Positions 19,477 to 26,905 of a DNA stretch of 41,375 nt are shown here, piece after piece. Under the pieces are notes generated by a model. It did not search any database. It worked only from the letters and a program-made list of their open reading frames with translations, and was not told where the DNA came from. The DNA is from Acidimicrobiaceae bacterium (GTDB taxonomy: Bacteria; Actinomycetota; Acidimicrobiia; Acidimicrobiales; RAAP-2): NCBI GenBank assembly GCA_003132205.1, contig PKWY01000040.1, positions 25,634 to 67,008 of the forward strand, read 5' to 3'. Each line of letters starts with the position of its first letter. The first letter of the stretch is position 1. Both the position numbers and the translations under genes were made by a program.

Positions 19477-19814
19477 CTAGAGGTGGGCGTCGACGATTCT
19501 CCCGTCAATGACTGGGTACGCCACGGCCGCGCGGACTTCAGAGGGGTGCGCCGTCAACGACGAATCTCGTCACGTGCTCCTCGTCACTAACGACGGATCC
19601 GACTTGAATACGATTCTGGACTTCCGCGTGAAGTCACGGGCCGTTCAAGAACAGTGACCGTAGTGTTCGCGCAGCTCCCCGTAGCCCGACGTCGCCACGC
19701 TTCCGTCGGGTTGCAGCAGTCGAGCGTTGGCGACGTGACAAGCGAAGAAACCGTCGATGTCGTCCGGTTGCAAGCAGCCGGTTGACGGTCGACTACTTCG
19801 TGGGGCGCGTTCAT
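19477..19814 (-). pseudogene. Frameshifted NTF2-like (SnoaL/steroid isomerase-like) gene
   Basis: Fragments of one small NTF2-fold protein can be read in order on the minus strand, but in different frames. They are MNAPHEVVDR from an ATG at 19814, DDIDGFFACHVANARLLQPD from 19764 to about 19700 and on to ELREHYG, then a TGA at 19647. Next comes LHAEVQNRIQVGSVVSDEEH from 19633, and SEVRAAVAYPVIDGRIVDAH from 19542 to a TAG at 19479-19477. In order these match the usual N-terminal helix, the ARLLQPDGSV strand, the NRI.VG....DEEHVT strands and the YPVIDGRI.....HL ending. At least three frame changes and an internal TGA (19636) separate them. The gene would have coded for about 112 residues. It appears to be dead. 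Confidence 0.65.
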
Positions 19815-19943
19815 TGGCGACTTCTTGGCTTGGACTCCTTTGGATGCGACGTACGGGCGGTTTGTCAGACTTACGCGATGTCTGCGCCGTCGATGTCGAA
19901 GCTGCAACATCGATGATCCTGTGACGTAAGTCCTTTGTTACGG

Positions 19944-19965
19944 CCGATTCTCAAAAATCAATCGG
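19944..19965. promoter_or_regulatory. Inverted repeat upstream of the flavoprotein-korAB operon
   Basis: CCGATT (19944-19949) and AATCGG (19960-19965) are a perfect inverted repeat around a 10-base AT-rich spacer, about 80 bases before the operon's first ATG. TACAGT at 19968-19973 could be a -10. Spacing of about one helical turn plus arms suits a dimeric regulator. No convincing -35 was found. Confidence 0.3.
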
Positions 19966-20047
19966 ACTACAGTTAGCAGAAGGCCGTGCTGTGCGACGCG
20001 CGTTTTGTAATGTGCGAATGGTCGAGATTGTCGAAGGAGAGTGTTTG

Positions 20048-21868
20048 ATGGAGCCTACGAACGATCGGGATCCGAATTACTACCACAAGGTCGTCGACTG
20101 CCAGTGGGCGTGTCCCGCCCACACCGACGTGCCCGGCTACATTCGCCTCATCGCCCAAGGACGATTCGACGACGCATATATGTTGAACCGTGAATCCAAC
20201 GTCTTTCCCGGCGTCCTGGGCCGGACGTGCGACCGGCCCTGCGAACCGGCGTGCCGGCGCACGAGGGTCGACGGAAGTCCCGTCGCGATCTGCCGTCTGA
20301 AGCGGGTGGCGGCTGACCTGAAGGGCGACATTAGCGATCGACTGCCGGAAATCCCAGAGAAGAAGAACTCCAAGCGCGTCGCCTGCATCGGCGCGGGCCC
20401 CTCGGCGCTCACGGTCGCCAATGATCTCATGCCGCTGGGCTACGAAGTCGTGATGTTCGAGCAGTTCGACAAGCCGGGCGGCTTGATGCGGTCGAACATC
20501 CCCGAGTTTCGCCTTCCCGCGAAGGTGCTCGACGAGGAGACCCAGGTCATTCTCGATATGGGCGTCGACATCCGTTACAACTCGCCGATCACGAGCCTGA
20601 AGGCGCTGCTCGACGAGAGGTTCGACGCCATCTTCGTGGGTGTCGGCGCTCCCCGCGCCAAGGGCCTGGAGCTGCCTGGACGCCACGATGAGGGCGAGAC
20701 GAACATCCACAGCGGCATCGACTGGTTGGAGTCCGTGGCTTTTGGCCACGTCGACACGATCGGCGAGCGCGTGCTGATCATTGGTGTGGGAAACACCGCC
20801 ATGGACTGCTGTCGCTCGTCGCGACGGCTCGGCGGCAAAGCGATAAAGGTCATGGCCCGGCGGCCCCGCGAATACTTCAAGGCCTCGCCTTGGGAGCTGG
20901 AAGACGCCGAGGAAGAGGGCGTCGAGATCATTGTGAACCACGCGCCGAAGCGATTCGTGGTCGAGAACGGCAAATTGGTCGGCATGGAGTTCGATGCCCT
21001 CGAATGGGACGAGGGTGCGGTGCACTCGACGGTCCTCGACACGGTCATCGTCCCTTGTGACGACGTGATTCTGGCCATTGGCCAGGAGAACGCGTTCCCG
21101 TGGATCGAGCGAGATCTCGGCATGGAGTTCGGCGAGTGGGACATGCCGGTCGTCGACCAGGTGACGTTCCAGTCGACGCTGCCCGGGGTCTTCTTCGGTG
21201 GCGACGCGGCCTTCGGGCCCAAGAACATAATCTGGGCGGTCGCCCACGGTCACCAGGCCGCGCTGTCGATTCACGCGCACTGCTCCGGAGAACCGGTGGA
21301 GGTCCGACCAGCGCTCGGCATGGAGATCAGCAGCACCAAGATGGGCATGAACGAGTGGAGTTACCACAACGACTACAACCCCTCACCGCGCCAGAAGATG
21401 ACCCACATCGAGCTTTCGAAGCGATTCGAGTCGCTGGAGCTCGAGGTCGAACTCGGCTTCAGCGCCGAGCAGGCGGCTCGCGAGGTGCAGCGCTGCCTGA
21501 ACTGCGACGTGCAGACAACCTTCAAGGCGCCGCTCTGCATCGAGTGCGACGCCTGCATCGACATCTGTCCGGTGCAGTGCCTCACGATCACCGAAAACGG
21601 CGACGACGCGGAGCTGCGCGAGCGCCTCTCGGCGCCGTCGGTGAACCCCAAGCAGTCGCTCTACGTCTCGGCCGGGCTGCCCCAAACCGGGCGGGTCATG
21701 GTGAAGGACGAGAACGTCTGCGTCCACTGCGGACTCTGTGCCGAGCGTTGTCCGACCGCCGCGTGGGACATGGAAGAGTTCGAGCTGCAGATTCCGTACG
21801 CGGCCGACTCGGGGATCCTGCGGATTCCCGTACGGCGCGCAAAAACAAAAACCGAAGTAGGGAGTTAG
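20048..21868 (+). CDS. GltD-like FAD/NAD(P) oxidoreductase fused to a 2[4Fe-4S] ferredoxin domain
   Basis: A 606-residue electron-transfer protein. The N-terminal iron-sulfur domain has CQWACPAHTDVPGY (C18, C22) and CDRPCEPAC (C61, C65, C69), as in glutamate synthase small subunit. The FAD fold starts with CIGAGPSALTVANDL near residue 113 and EQFDKPGGLMRSNIPEFRLP follows; the NAD(P) fold has IGVGNTAMDCCRS. The C-terminus carries two ferredoxin clusters, CIECDACIDICPVQC and CVHCGLCAERCPTAAW. The ATG at 20048 has AAGGAGA seven bases upstream. korA starts three bases after its stop. It therefore probably links the low-potential electrons of the oxoacid oxidoreductase to NAD(P). It is not expected to be a true glutamate synthase subunit, since no gltB is adjacent. 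Confidence 0.85.
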   Translation: MEPTNDRDPNYYHKVVDCQWACPAHTDVPGYIRLIAQGRFDDAYMLNRESNVFPGVLGRTCDRPCEPACRRTRVDGSPVAICRLKRVAADLKGDISDRLPEIPEKKNSKRVACIGAGPSALTVANDLMPLGYEVVMFEQFDKPGGLMRSNIPEFRLPAKVLDEETQVILDMGVDIRYNSPITSLKALLDERFDAIFVGVGAPRAKGLELPGRHDEGETNIHSGIDWLESVAFGHVDTIGERVLIIGVGNTAMDCCRSSRRLGGKAIKVMARRPREYFKASPWELEDAEEEGVEIIVNHAPKRFVVENGKLVGMEFDALEWDEGAVHSTVLDTVIVPCDDVILAIGQENAFPWIERDLGMEFGEWDMPVVDQVTFQSTLPGVFFGGDAAFGPKNIIWAVAHGHQAALSIHAHCSGEPVEVRPALGMEISSTKMGMNEWSYHNDYNPSPRQKMTHIELSKRFESLELEVELGFSAEQAAREVQRCLNCDVQTTFKAPLCIECDACIDICPVQCLTITENGDDAELRERLSAPSVNPKQSLYVSAGLPQTGRVMVKDENVCVHCGLCAERCPTAAWDMEEFELQIPYAADSGILRIPVRRAKTKTEVGS

Positions 21869-21871
21869 GTC

Positions 21872-23713
21872 ATGGCGATTGATACCGCTGAGGACACCAC
21901 CGTCAGGGTCAACGATTTCGCGATCAAGCTGGCCAACGTCAACGGCACCGGGTCGGCGAGCGCCAACAGCTTGCTGATGCAGGCGATCTTTCGGATGGGG
22001 ATTCCGGTTTCCGGAAAGAACCTCTTCCCGTCCAACATCCAAGGGCTGCCGACCTGGTACGAGATTCGGGTGAACAAGTCCGGCTACACCGCGCGAGCCC
22101 TCGACTACGACCTGATGGTCGCGATGAACTCGGCGACCTACGAAGAGGACATCGAGGACGTCCGCTCCGGGGGCTACGTGCTGTACGACTCCTCGTGGCC
22201 GCTCGACCAGTACCTCCTGCGCCCCGACGTCACGTTCCTTGGCGTGCCGCTCGCGCGCATGTGCATCGAGAACTTCGCCGCGCCGCGCGAGCGAATCCTC
22301 ATGAAGAACGTCGCTTACGCGGGAGCGGTTGTCGCCCTCGTCGGCATCGATATCGAGCTGGTGTCCGACCTCCTGTCGGAGACCTTTGCTCGAAACGAGC
22401 TGCTGCGTGAATCGAACCAGAATGCCCTGCGGCTCGGGTACAACTACGCGAAGGAGAACTTCCAGTGCCCGCTGCCGTTTCGAGTGGAGCCAATGGACGC
22501 GACGAAGAACTCAATCCTGATCGACGGCAACACCGCCGCCGCCCTCGGATGCCTCTACGCGGGCGCCACGGTCTCGGGGTGGTATCCGATCACCCCGGCG
22601 ACCGCGGTGATGGATAACTTCACGCGGCTCTGCGCCCAGTTCCGCCGCGAGCCCGTGGAGAACCCGGCGCCCGGCGAGTTGCCGTACAAGAACAACTACC
22701 TGATAATCCAGGCCGAAGACGAGATCGCGGCCATCGGCATGGTGCTCGGGGCATCGTGGAGCGGGGCCCGCGCCTTCACTTCCACGTCGGGCCCGGGCAT
22801 TTCTCTCATGAACGAGCTACTCGGACTCGCGTACTACACCGAGATTCCCGCGGTACTGATCGACGTCCAACGAACCGGTCCGTCGACGGGCATGCCGACC
22901 AGGACCCAGCAGTCCGACATCCTGCTCTGCGCGTACGCGTCGCACGGTGACACCAAGCACATCCTGCTGTTCCCCGCGAACCCGCGAGAGTGCTTCGAAT
23001 TCGCGGTGCAGTGCTTCGATATCGCCGAGCGCTTCCAGACGCCCGTCTTCATGCTGAGCGACCTCGACATCGGGATGAACGACTGGGTCGTGCCCGAGCT
23101 CACGTGGGACGACTCATACGTTCCTGATCGCGGCAGGGTCCTCAACGACGTGGATCTCGCGGGAATGGCCGAATTCTTCCGCTACACCGACGAGGACTCG
23201 GAGTTCGTCACGCCGAGGACGCTGCCGGGTTCGGACTCGAAGGGTGCCTACTTTATTAGGGGCTCGGGTCACGACAAGTTCGGCATCTACACCGAGGACT
23301 CCGAAAAGTACCAGGAAGTGGTCGATCGTCTGAAGAAGAAGCACGCCGCATCGGCGACCCATGTTCCGGCACCGGTCGTTGAACGCCACGACGGTGCGAC
23401 GGTGGGTATTATCACCCTCGGGGGCTGCGATCTCGCGGTGCGCGAAGCGGTCGACCAACTGGCTGACGGCGGCGTCGTCGCCGACTTCATGCGCGTGAGG
23501 GGCTTTCCGTTCGTGCCCGAGGTACGCCAGTTCGTCGAAGAGCACGACTACTGCTTTGTCGTAGAACAGAACCGTGACGCCCAGTTGCGCTCACTGATTT
23601 GCATCGAGACCGGAGTAGCCATCGAGAAGATGCGGCCTTTGCTCGCCTACGGGGGCTTCCCGTTAAGCGCCCGTCAGGTGGTTGACGGTGTCACCAGCCA
23701 GTTGGAGAACTAA
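21872..23713 (+). CDS. korA: 2-oxoacid:ferredoxin oxidoreductase, fused gamma-alpha subunit
   Basis: A 613-residue subunit. The gamma domain (about residues 1-190) opens FAIKLANVNGTGSASANSLL and includes FPSNIQGLPTWYEIRV. The alpha domain from about 208 has GNTAAALGCLYAGATVSGWY followed by PITPATAVMDNF, close to the YPITPST motif of 2-oxoglutarate enzymes, then STSGPGISLMNELLGLAYY. The fused order matches the actinobacterial KorA type. With KorB it oxidises a 2-oxoacid with CoA to acyl-CoA, CO2 and reduced ferredoxin. 2-Oxoglutarate is the likely substrate, as in the mycobacterial pair, but pyruvate or a branched 2-oxoacid is possible. It lies three bases after the flavoprotein gene and two before korB. 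Confidence 0.85.
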   Translation: MAIDTAEDTTVRVNDFAIKLANVNGTGSASANSLLMQAIFRMGIPVSGKNLFPSNIQGLPTWYEIRVNKSGYTARALDYDLMVAMNSATYEEDIEDVRSGGYVLYDSSWPLDQYLLRPDVTFLGVPLARMCIENFAAPRERILMKNVAYAGAVVALVGIDIELVSDLLSETFARNELLRESNQNALRLGYNYAKENFQCPLPFRVEPMDATKNSILIDGNTAAALGCLYAGATVSGWYPITPATAVMDNFTRLCAQFRREPVENPAPGELPYKNNYLIIQAEDEIAAIGMVLGASWSGARAFTSTSGPGISLMNELLGLAYYTEIPAVLIDVQRTGPSTGMPTRTQQSDILLCAYASHGDTKHILLFPANPRECFEFAVQCFDIAERFQTPVFMLSDLDIGMNDWVVPELTWDDSYVPDRGRVLNDVDLAGMAEFFRYTDEDSEFVTPRTLPGSDSKGAYFIRGSGHDKFGIYTEDSEKYQEVVDRLKKKHAASATHVPAPVVERHDGATVGIITLGGCDLAVREAVDQLADGGVVADFMRVRGFPFVPEVRQFVEEHDYCFVVEQNRDAQLRSLICIETGVAIEKMRPLLAYGGFPLSARQVVDGVTSQLEN

Positions 23714-23715
23714 CA

Positions 23716-24771
23716 ATGACGTCAATCGTTAAGCCCATCATCCCGCTCGCCTCGCTCCCGATGAACGAGATCGGCCTCACGATCCGTGACTATGAGGGCG
23801 CCGTGTCGACGCTCTGCGCGGGTTGCGGCCACGACTCGGTCACCGCGGCGATCACCCACGCGTTCTGGGAGCTCTCGACGCCCCCGCATACGATCGCCAA
23901 ACTGAGCGGGATCGGGTGCTCGTCGAAGACTCCGACCTATTTCGTGCGAGGCGCGCACGGCTTCAACTCCGCGCACGGACGGATGGCAACGATCGCCACG
24001 GGCGCGAACGCCGCGAACCGGGAGTTGACGTACATCGGCATTTCCGGCGACGGCGACTCCCTGTCGATTGGCATCGGGCACCTGGCCCACGCCATCCGGC
24101 GCAACGTGAACATGATCTACGTCATCGAGAACAACGGCGTGTACGGCCTCACCAAGGGGCAGTTCTCGGCGTCGGCGGACATCGGATCGCGGCTGAAGAA
24201 GGGCGAGCCGAACGCCATGGCCCCGATCGATCCCGTTCTGCTCGGGCTCAGCATGGGCGCCACGTTCCTCGCACGGAGCTTCTCGGGCGACAAGGCGCAA
24301 CTCGTGCCGATCCTGAAGGCCGCGGCCGCGCACAACGGACTGGCGCTCATCGACGTGATTTCACCGTGCGTGACGTTCAACGACCACGAAGGTTCCACCA
24401 AGAGCTACCGGTTCATGCGAGAGCATGAGGTGAAGGAGATTCAGACCGACTTCATACCGATTCGAAAAGAGATCCACAAATCCTTGAACGAAAACGACGC
24501 GACCGAAATCACGATGCACGACGGCAGCGTGGTTCGCTTTCGATCGGTGCCGAGCGGCTACGACCCCTACGACCGCCAAAAGGTGGAGGAGTACATCCGA
24601 GAGCGCCGCAGCCGTGGGGAGATCGCGACGGGCCTGCTGTACGTGGACGAGTCGGCGCTTGACGTGCACGAACTCAACAACACTCCCGACTACGCCCTGA
24701 ACACCGTCCCGTACCAGAAGCTCTGCCCGGGTTCGGCGGAGCTCGCCAAGATGATGATGAGCTTTCGCTGA
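23716..24771 (+). CDS. korB: 2-oxoacid:ferredoxin oxidoreductase, beta (TPP-binding) subunit
   Basis: A 351-residue subunit that binds thiamine diphosphate and one iron-sulfur cluster. Cluster ligands are expected at C34 and C37 (LCAGCGHDS) and in SGIGCSSKTP. The TPP/Mg site is GISGDGDSLSIGIGH with the partner IENNGVYGLTKGQ. HGRMATIATGANAANREL is the typical stretch between. The ATG is two bases after the korA stop. The three-gene unit therefore codes for a complete oxidoreductase with its own electron carrier. In oxygen-tolerant actinobacteria such enzymes can replace 2-oxoglutarate dehydrogenase in the TCA cycle; that role here is inference. Confidence 0.87.
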   Translation: MTSIVKPIIPLASLPMNEIGLTIRDYEGAVSTLCAGCGHDSVTAAITHAFWELSTPPHTIAKLSGIGCSSKTPTYFVRGAHGFNSAHGRMATIATGANAANRELTYIGISGDGDSLSIGIGHLAHAIRRNVNMIYVIENNGVYGLTKGQFSASADIGSRLKKGEPNAMAPIDPVLLGLSMGATFLARSFSGDKAQLVPILKAAAAHNGLALIDVISPCVTFNDHEGSTKSYRFMREHEVKEIQTDFIPIRKEIHKSLNENDATEITMHDGSVVRFRSVPSGYDPYDRQKVEEYIRERRSRGEIATGLLYVDESALDVHELNNTPDYALNTVPYQKLCPGSAELAKMMMSFR

Positions 24772-25089
24772 GAACAGTTTCTTGTACTGGCGGGCTTCGA
24801 CCGAATTCGCCGCAAGCGCATGGGGGTTTGTCGGAGAGCGCGAGGCATCGCGGCTGCTCGCGACGTCGAATTCGGACACGAAGCTGAGTCGTTAGCCGCG
24901 TACTTCCTGGCTCACTATTACAATCCGTTTACGACTCCGCACAAGGCGTCGCTTTACTGATGTATTGCTTAGGTTTGCCGGTGTTGTGGGGACGACGAAG
25001 TGACTTTTGACCCCAGTAGTCCCATAGTTTTTCTGGATCCCAATTCTTAAGATGTTTATAAGACGTTGAGGAAATTGGAAGGAAAAACA
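24772..25089. other. Intergenic region between korB and the secreted-protein trio
   Basis: No supported gene. In the korB frame, an open stretch continues after the korB stop to a TGA near 24958, but it lacks a start with a ribosome binding site and matches nothing I know. The right half is AT-rich compared with the rest of the window and holds the promoter of the next gene. Confidence 0.35.
25034..25062 (+). promoter_or_regulatory. Putative promoter of the first secreted-protein gene
   Basis: TATAAG (25057-25062) is a good -10 hexamer, and TGGATC (25034-25039) lies 17 bases upstream as a weak -35. Transcription would begin about 20 bases before the ATG at 25090, with the AAGGAA ribosome binding site in between. 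Confidence 0.35.
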
Positions 25090-25740
25090 ATGAGGTTTCG
25101 AATGAGTGCACCAAGAAGTGGCTCGCAAGTAGCAATCGGTCGCAAGGCCATCGCGGTAGGGGTGATTGGACTCCTCGCGACAATGGGAATGGCCATACCA
25201 TCGGGCGCAGCATCCGTGAAGCCCCTCGCACCGGTCGCACACACCGCGCTCGCGGATCATGCGACGAAGAGGGTGACCAAGATCACCCACGTGGCCTTCC
25301 ACGGCAGTTACTCGGGAACGATAGGCCTGCTCTGGAGCAGTTCCGGAGTCAAGGCGACGTCAGTCTCGGGCAAGGGAAAGGGCACCTACGCCGCCAACAC
25401 GGTGAGCGGCTCTGGCGCTGGCTCAGCCGCCAGTACGTGTGACCCCTTCTCGGGTACCGGAGCGTTGACTGGCGCGAGCGGCCTGAGGTTGAGGGTCGTG
25501 TCATCAACCAAGACCCAGGCCTGCGCGGTCAACAGCGCGGCGCCCACACCGGTGACCGTCAAGGGTGTCGCCACGATCCTGAGCGGAACCGGCAAGTTCA
25601 AGGGTGCGTCGGGAACACTGAGCTTCAATGGCCAGTTCTCGATCAAGGACACCACCGCCGGCAGCAATGAAAGCGACTCATTCACGGCGACCCTCACGGG
25701 GACCGTGACCATCAAGACCATCGTAATAGTCAAGAAGTAG
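25090..25740 (+). CDS. Secreted protein of unknown function
   Basis: A 216-residue protein. A basic N-terminus precedes a hydrophobic segment at about residues 21-40 ending in a signal cleavage-like PSGAAS. The mature part is rich in Gly, Ser and Thr with alternating hydrophobic residues, such as GSYSGTIGLLWSSSGVKATS and TLSFNGQFSI, so an all-beta fold is likely. Only two cysteines occur in the mature part (STCDPF and TQACAV) and could form a disulfide. The ATG at 25090 follows GGAAGGAAAAAC; an in-frame TTG at 25066 is less likely. I do not recognise the family. It is first of three exported proteins in the same direction. Confidence 0.7.
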   Translation: MRFRMSAPRSGSQVAIGRKAIAVGVIGLLATMGMAIPSGAASVKPLAPVAHTALADHATKRVTKITHVAFHGSYSGTIGLLWSSSGVKATSVSGKGKGTYAANTVSGSGAGSAASTCDPFSGTGALTGASGLRLRVVSSTKTQACAVNSAAPTPVTVKGVATILSGTGKFKGASGTLSFNGQFSIKDTTAGSNESDSFTATLTGTVTIKTIVIVKK

Positions 25741-25770
25741 CAGTAAATAACCACAGGAGAGGACTCCAAA

Positions 25771-26733
25771 ATGAAAAGATTAATGTCACTAGTTGTCGCA
25801 GGAGCCATGGCGCTGGGCAGTGTTGCCGTCGTCGGGGTTTCGACGGCGTCGGCAGCGACAACACCCACAACCATCAAGTTGACGGACCCGAAGGCGATCC
25901 TCGGACTCGGGGCGGCCAACATCGTGGCGACTACGAGCGTGGCCGGCAAGGTGGAGTTCACCGCCGGAGGCACGGACATCACTGGTTGCGCCGCGGTCGC
26001 GACGGGGACGGTGACCCCGTTCCTTGCGACGTGCTCATGGACACCAGCGGCGTCCGGTGCAATCTCGTTGGGGGCAAACTTCACGCCCACTGACGCTGTC
26101 ACTTACGCGTCGTCCACGGCGACGCCTATCGCCGAGGTGGTAGCGGTGCCGGTGCAGGGGAATCCCGCTGCGCCCATCTCCCTGTACGTCGACACAATTG
26201 TCGCGTCCGGTTCGACCGGTGCCTTGGCTCCGAAGTTTGGAGTGGGCTGTGAGATCACGAGCGAGTTCATCGTCGGCCAGACCATCGTCTTTAGGGTGTA
26301 CGGCAACGACTGGGCCCAGGGCGGCGCGGTATTGACTCCGCTCAACGTTTCGAGCGCGACCGTCACGATCGGTGGCGTCGCCACCCCTGTGGCATTGACC
26401 TACGGTAACCACGCCGGCGTCGCCTTCTGGACCGCGCCCCTCGCTACGGGAACGGCGACTGGCCAGTTCAACACGCTGGGCATCATGACCTACAAAGTGA
26501 CCTTCAACACCATCGCGGTGCCCGCGGTCACCAAGAAGGTCAGGGCTTCCAAGTTGGTCCCGACAATAAGGAACGGTAAGCATGTCTATGTCCACGGCAG
26601 GCTCGTCACCCACAGGGTGTCGTACCTGAAGACCGTCGTCGTGACCCCGGCAGTCCCGGGTGCCACGGGCACGTTCCAGTCGAACTTCAACCCGCTGTCG
26701 CAAGTTACGCTCAACGCGGTACCAGCCAGTTGA
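25771..26733 (+). CDS. Secreted protein with bacterial Ig-like domain
   Basis: A 320-residue protein. The signal peptide is about residues 1-29 (MKRLMSLVVAGAMALGSVAV and onward, ending STASAA). Residues 30-115 contain GKVEFTAGGTDITGCAAV and ATCSWTPAASGAISLGANFT, the Big_3-like Ig pattern in which a GGT.I.GC turn is followed by a cysteine and a last strand. Residues 130-320 are probably further beta domains, with GQTIVFRVYGNDWAQGG. The C-terminal part is basic (KKVRASKLVP, GKHVYVHGR). The ATG follows AGGAGAGG. It starts 30 bases after the previous gene and is probably co-transcribed with it. A cell-surface role is likely, but no substrate or partner is indicated. Confidence 0.7.
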   Translation: MKRLMSLVVAGAMALGSVAVVGVSTASAATTPTTIKLTDPKAILGLGAANIVATTSVAGKVEFTAGGTDITGCAAVATGTVTPFLATCSWTPAASGAISLGANFTPTDAVTYASSTATPIAEVVAVPVQGNPAAPISLYVDTIVASGSTGALAPKFGVGCEITSEFIVGQTIVFRVYGNDWAQGGAVLTPLNVSSATVTIGGVATPVALTYGNHAGVAFWTAPLATGTATGQFNTLGIMTYKVTFNTIAVPAVTKKVRASKLVPTIRNGKHVYVHGRLVTHRVSYLKTVVVTPAVPGATGTFQSNFNPLSQVTLNAVPAS

Positions 26734-26762
26734 TCGGTTGAAGCCGTAGTACGCATCACCGT

Positions 26763-26807
26763 CAAGTCCGGGCGGAGCGAGTCAGTTGGATCGCCTGCCC
26801 GGGCTTG
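26763..26807 (+). terminator. Candidate hairpin terminator between two secreted-protein genes
   Basis: CAAGTCCGGGC (26763-26773) pairs with GCCCGGGCTTG (26797-26807), 11 pairs with one G-T, around a 23-base loop. No T run follows. It may end the two-gene transcript or only slow it. Confidence 0.35.
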
Positions 26808-26905
26808 CCTGCATCAAGAAACGAATCAGGGTCTGAAGTCCCGGACCAACGTCCCTAGCGAACGAATCGCTTCATCGATCAGACCACGCAGTAGGAAAGG
26901 AAATC

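Noticed and set aside
19973..21367. 464-codon open frame antisense to the flavoprotein gene
   Set aside because: Composition is typical of a shadow frame (rich in His, Arg, Asp, Val) and the sense frame has all the cofactor motifs.
24772..24958. Open frame after the korB stop as a small gene
   Set aside because: There is no ribosome binding site, no signal or family pattern, and it is short.
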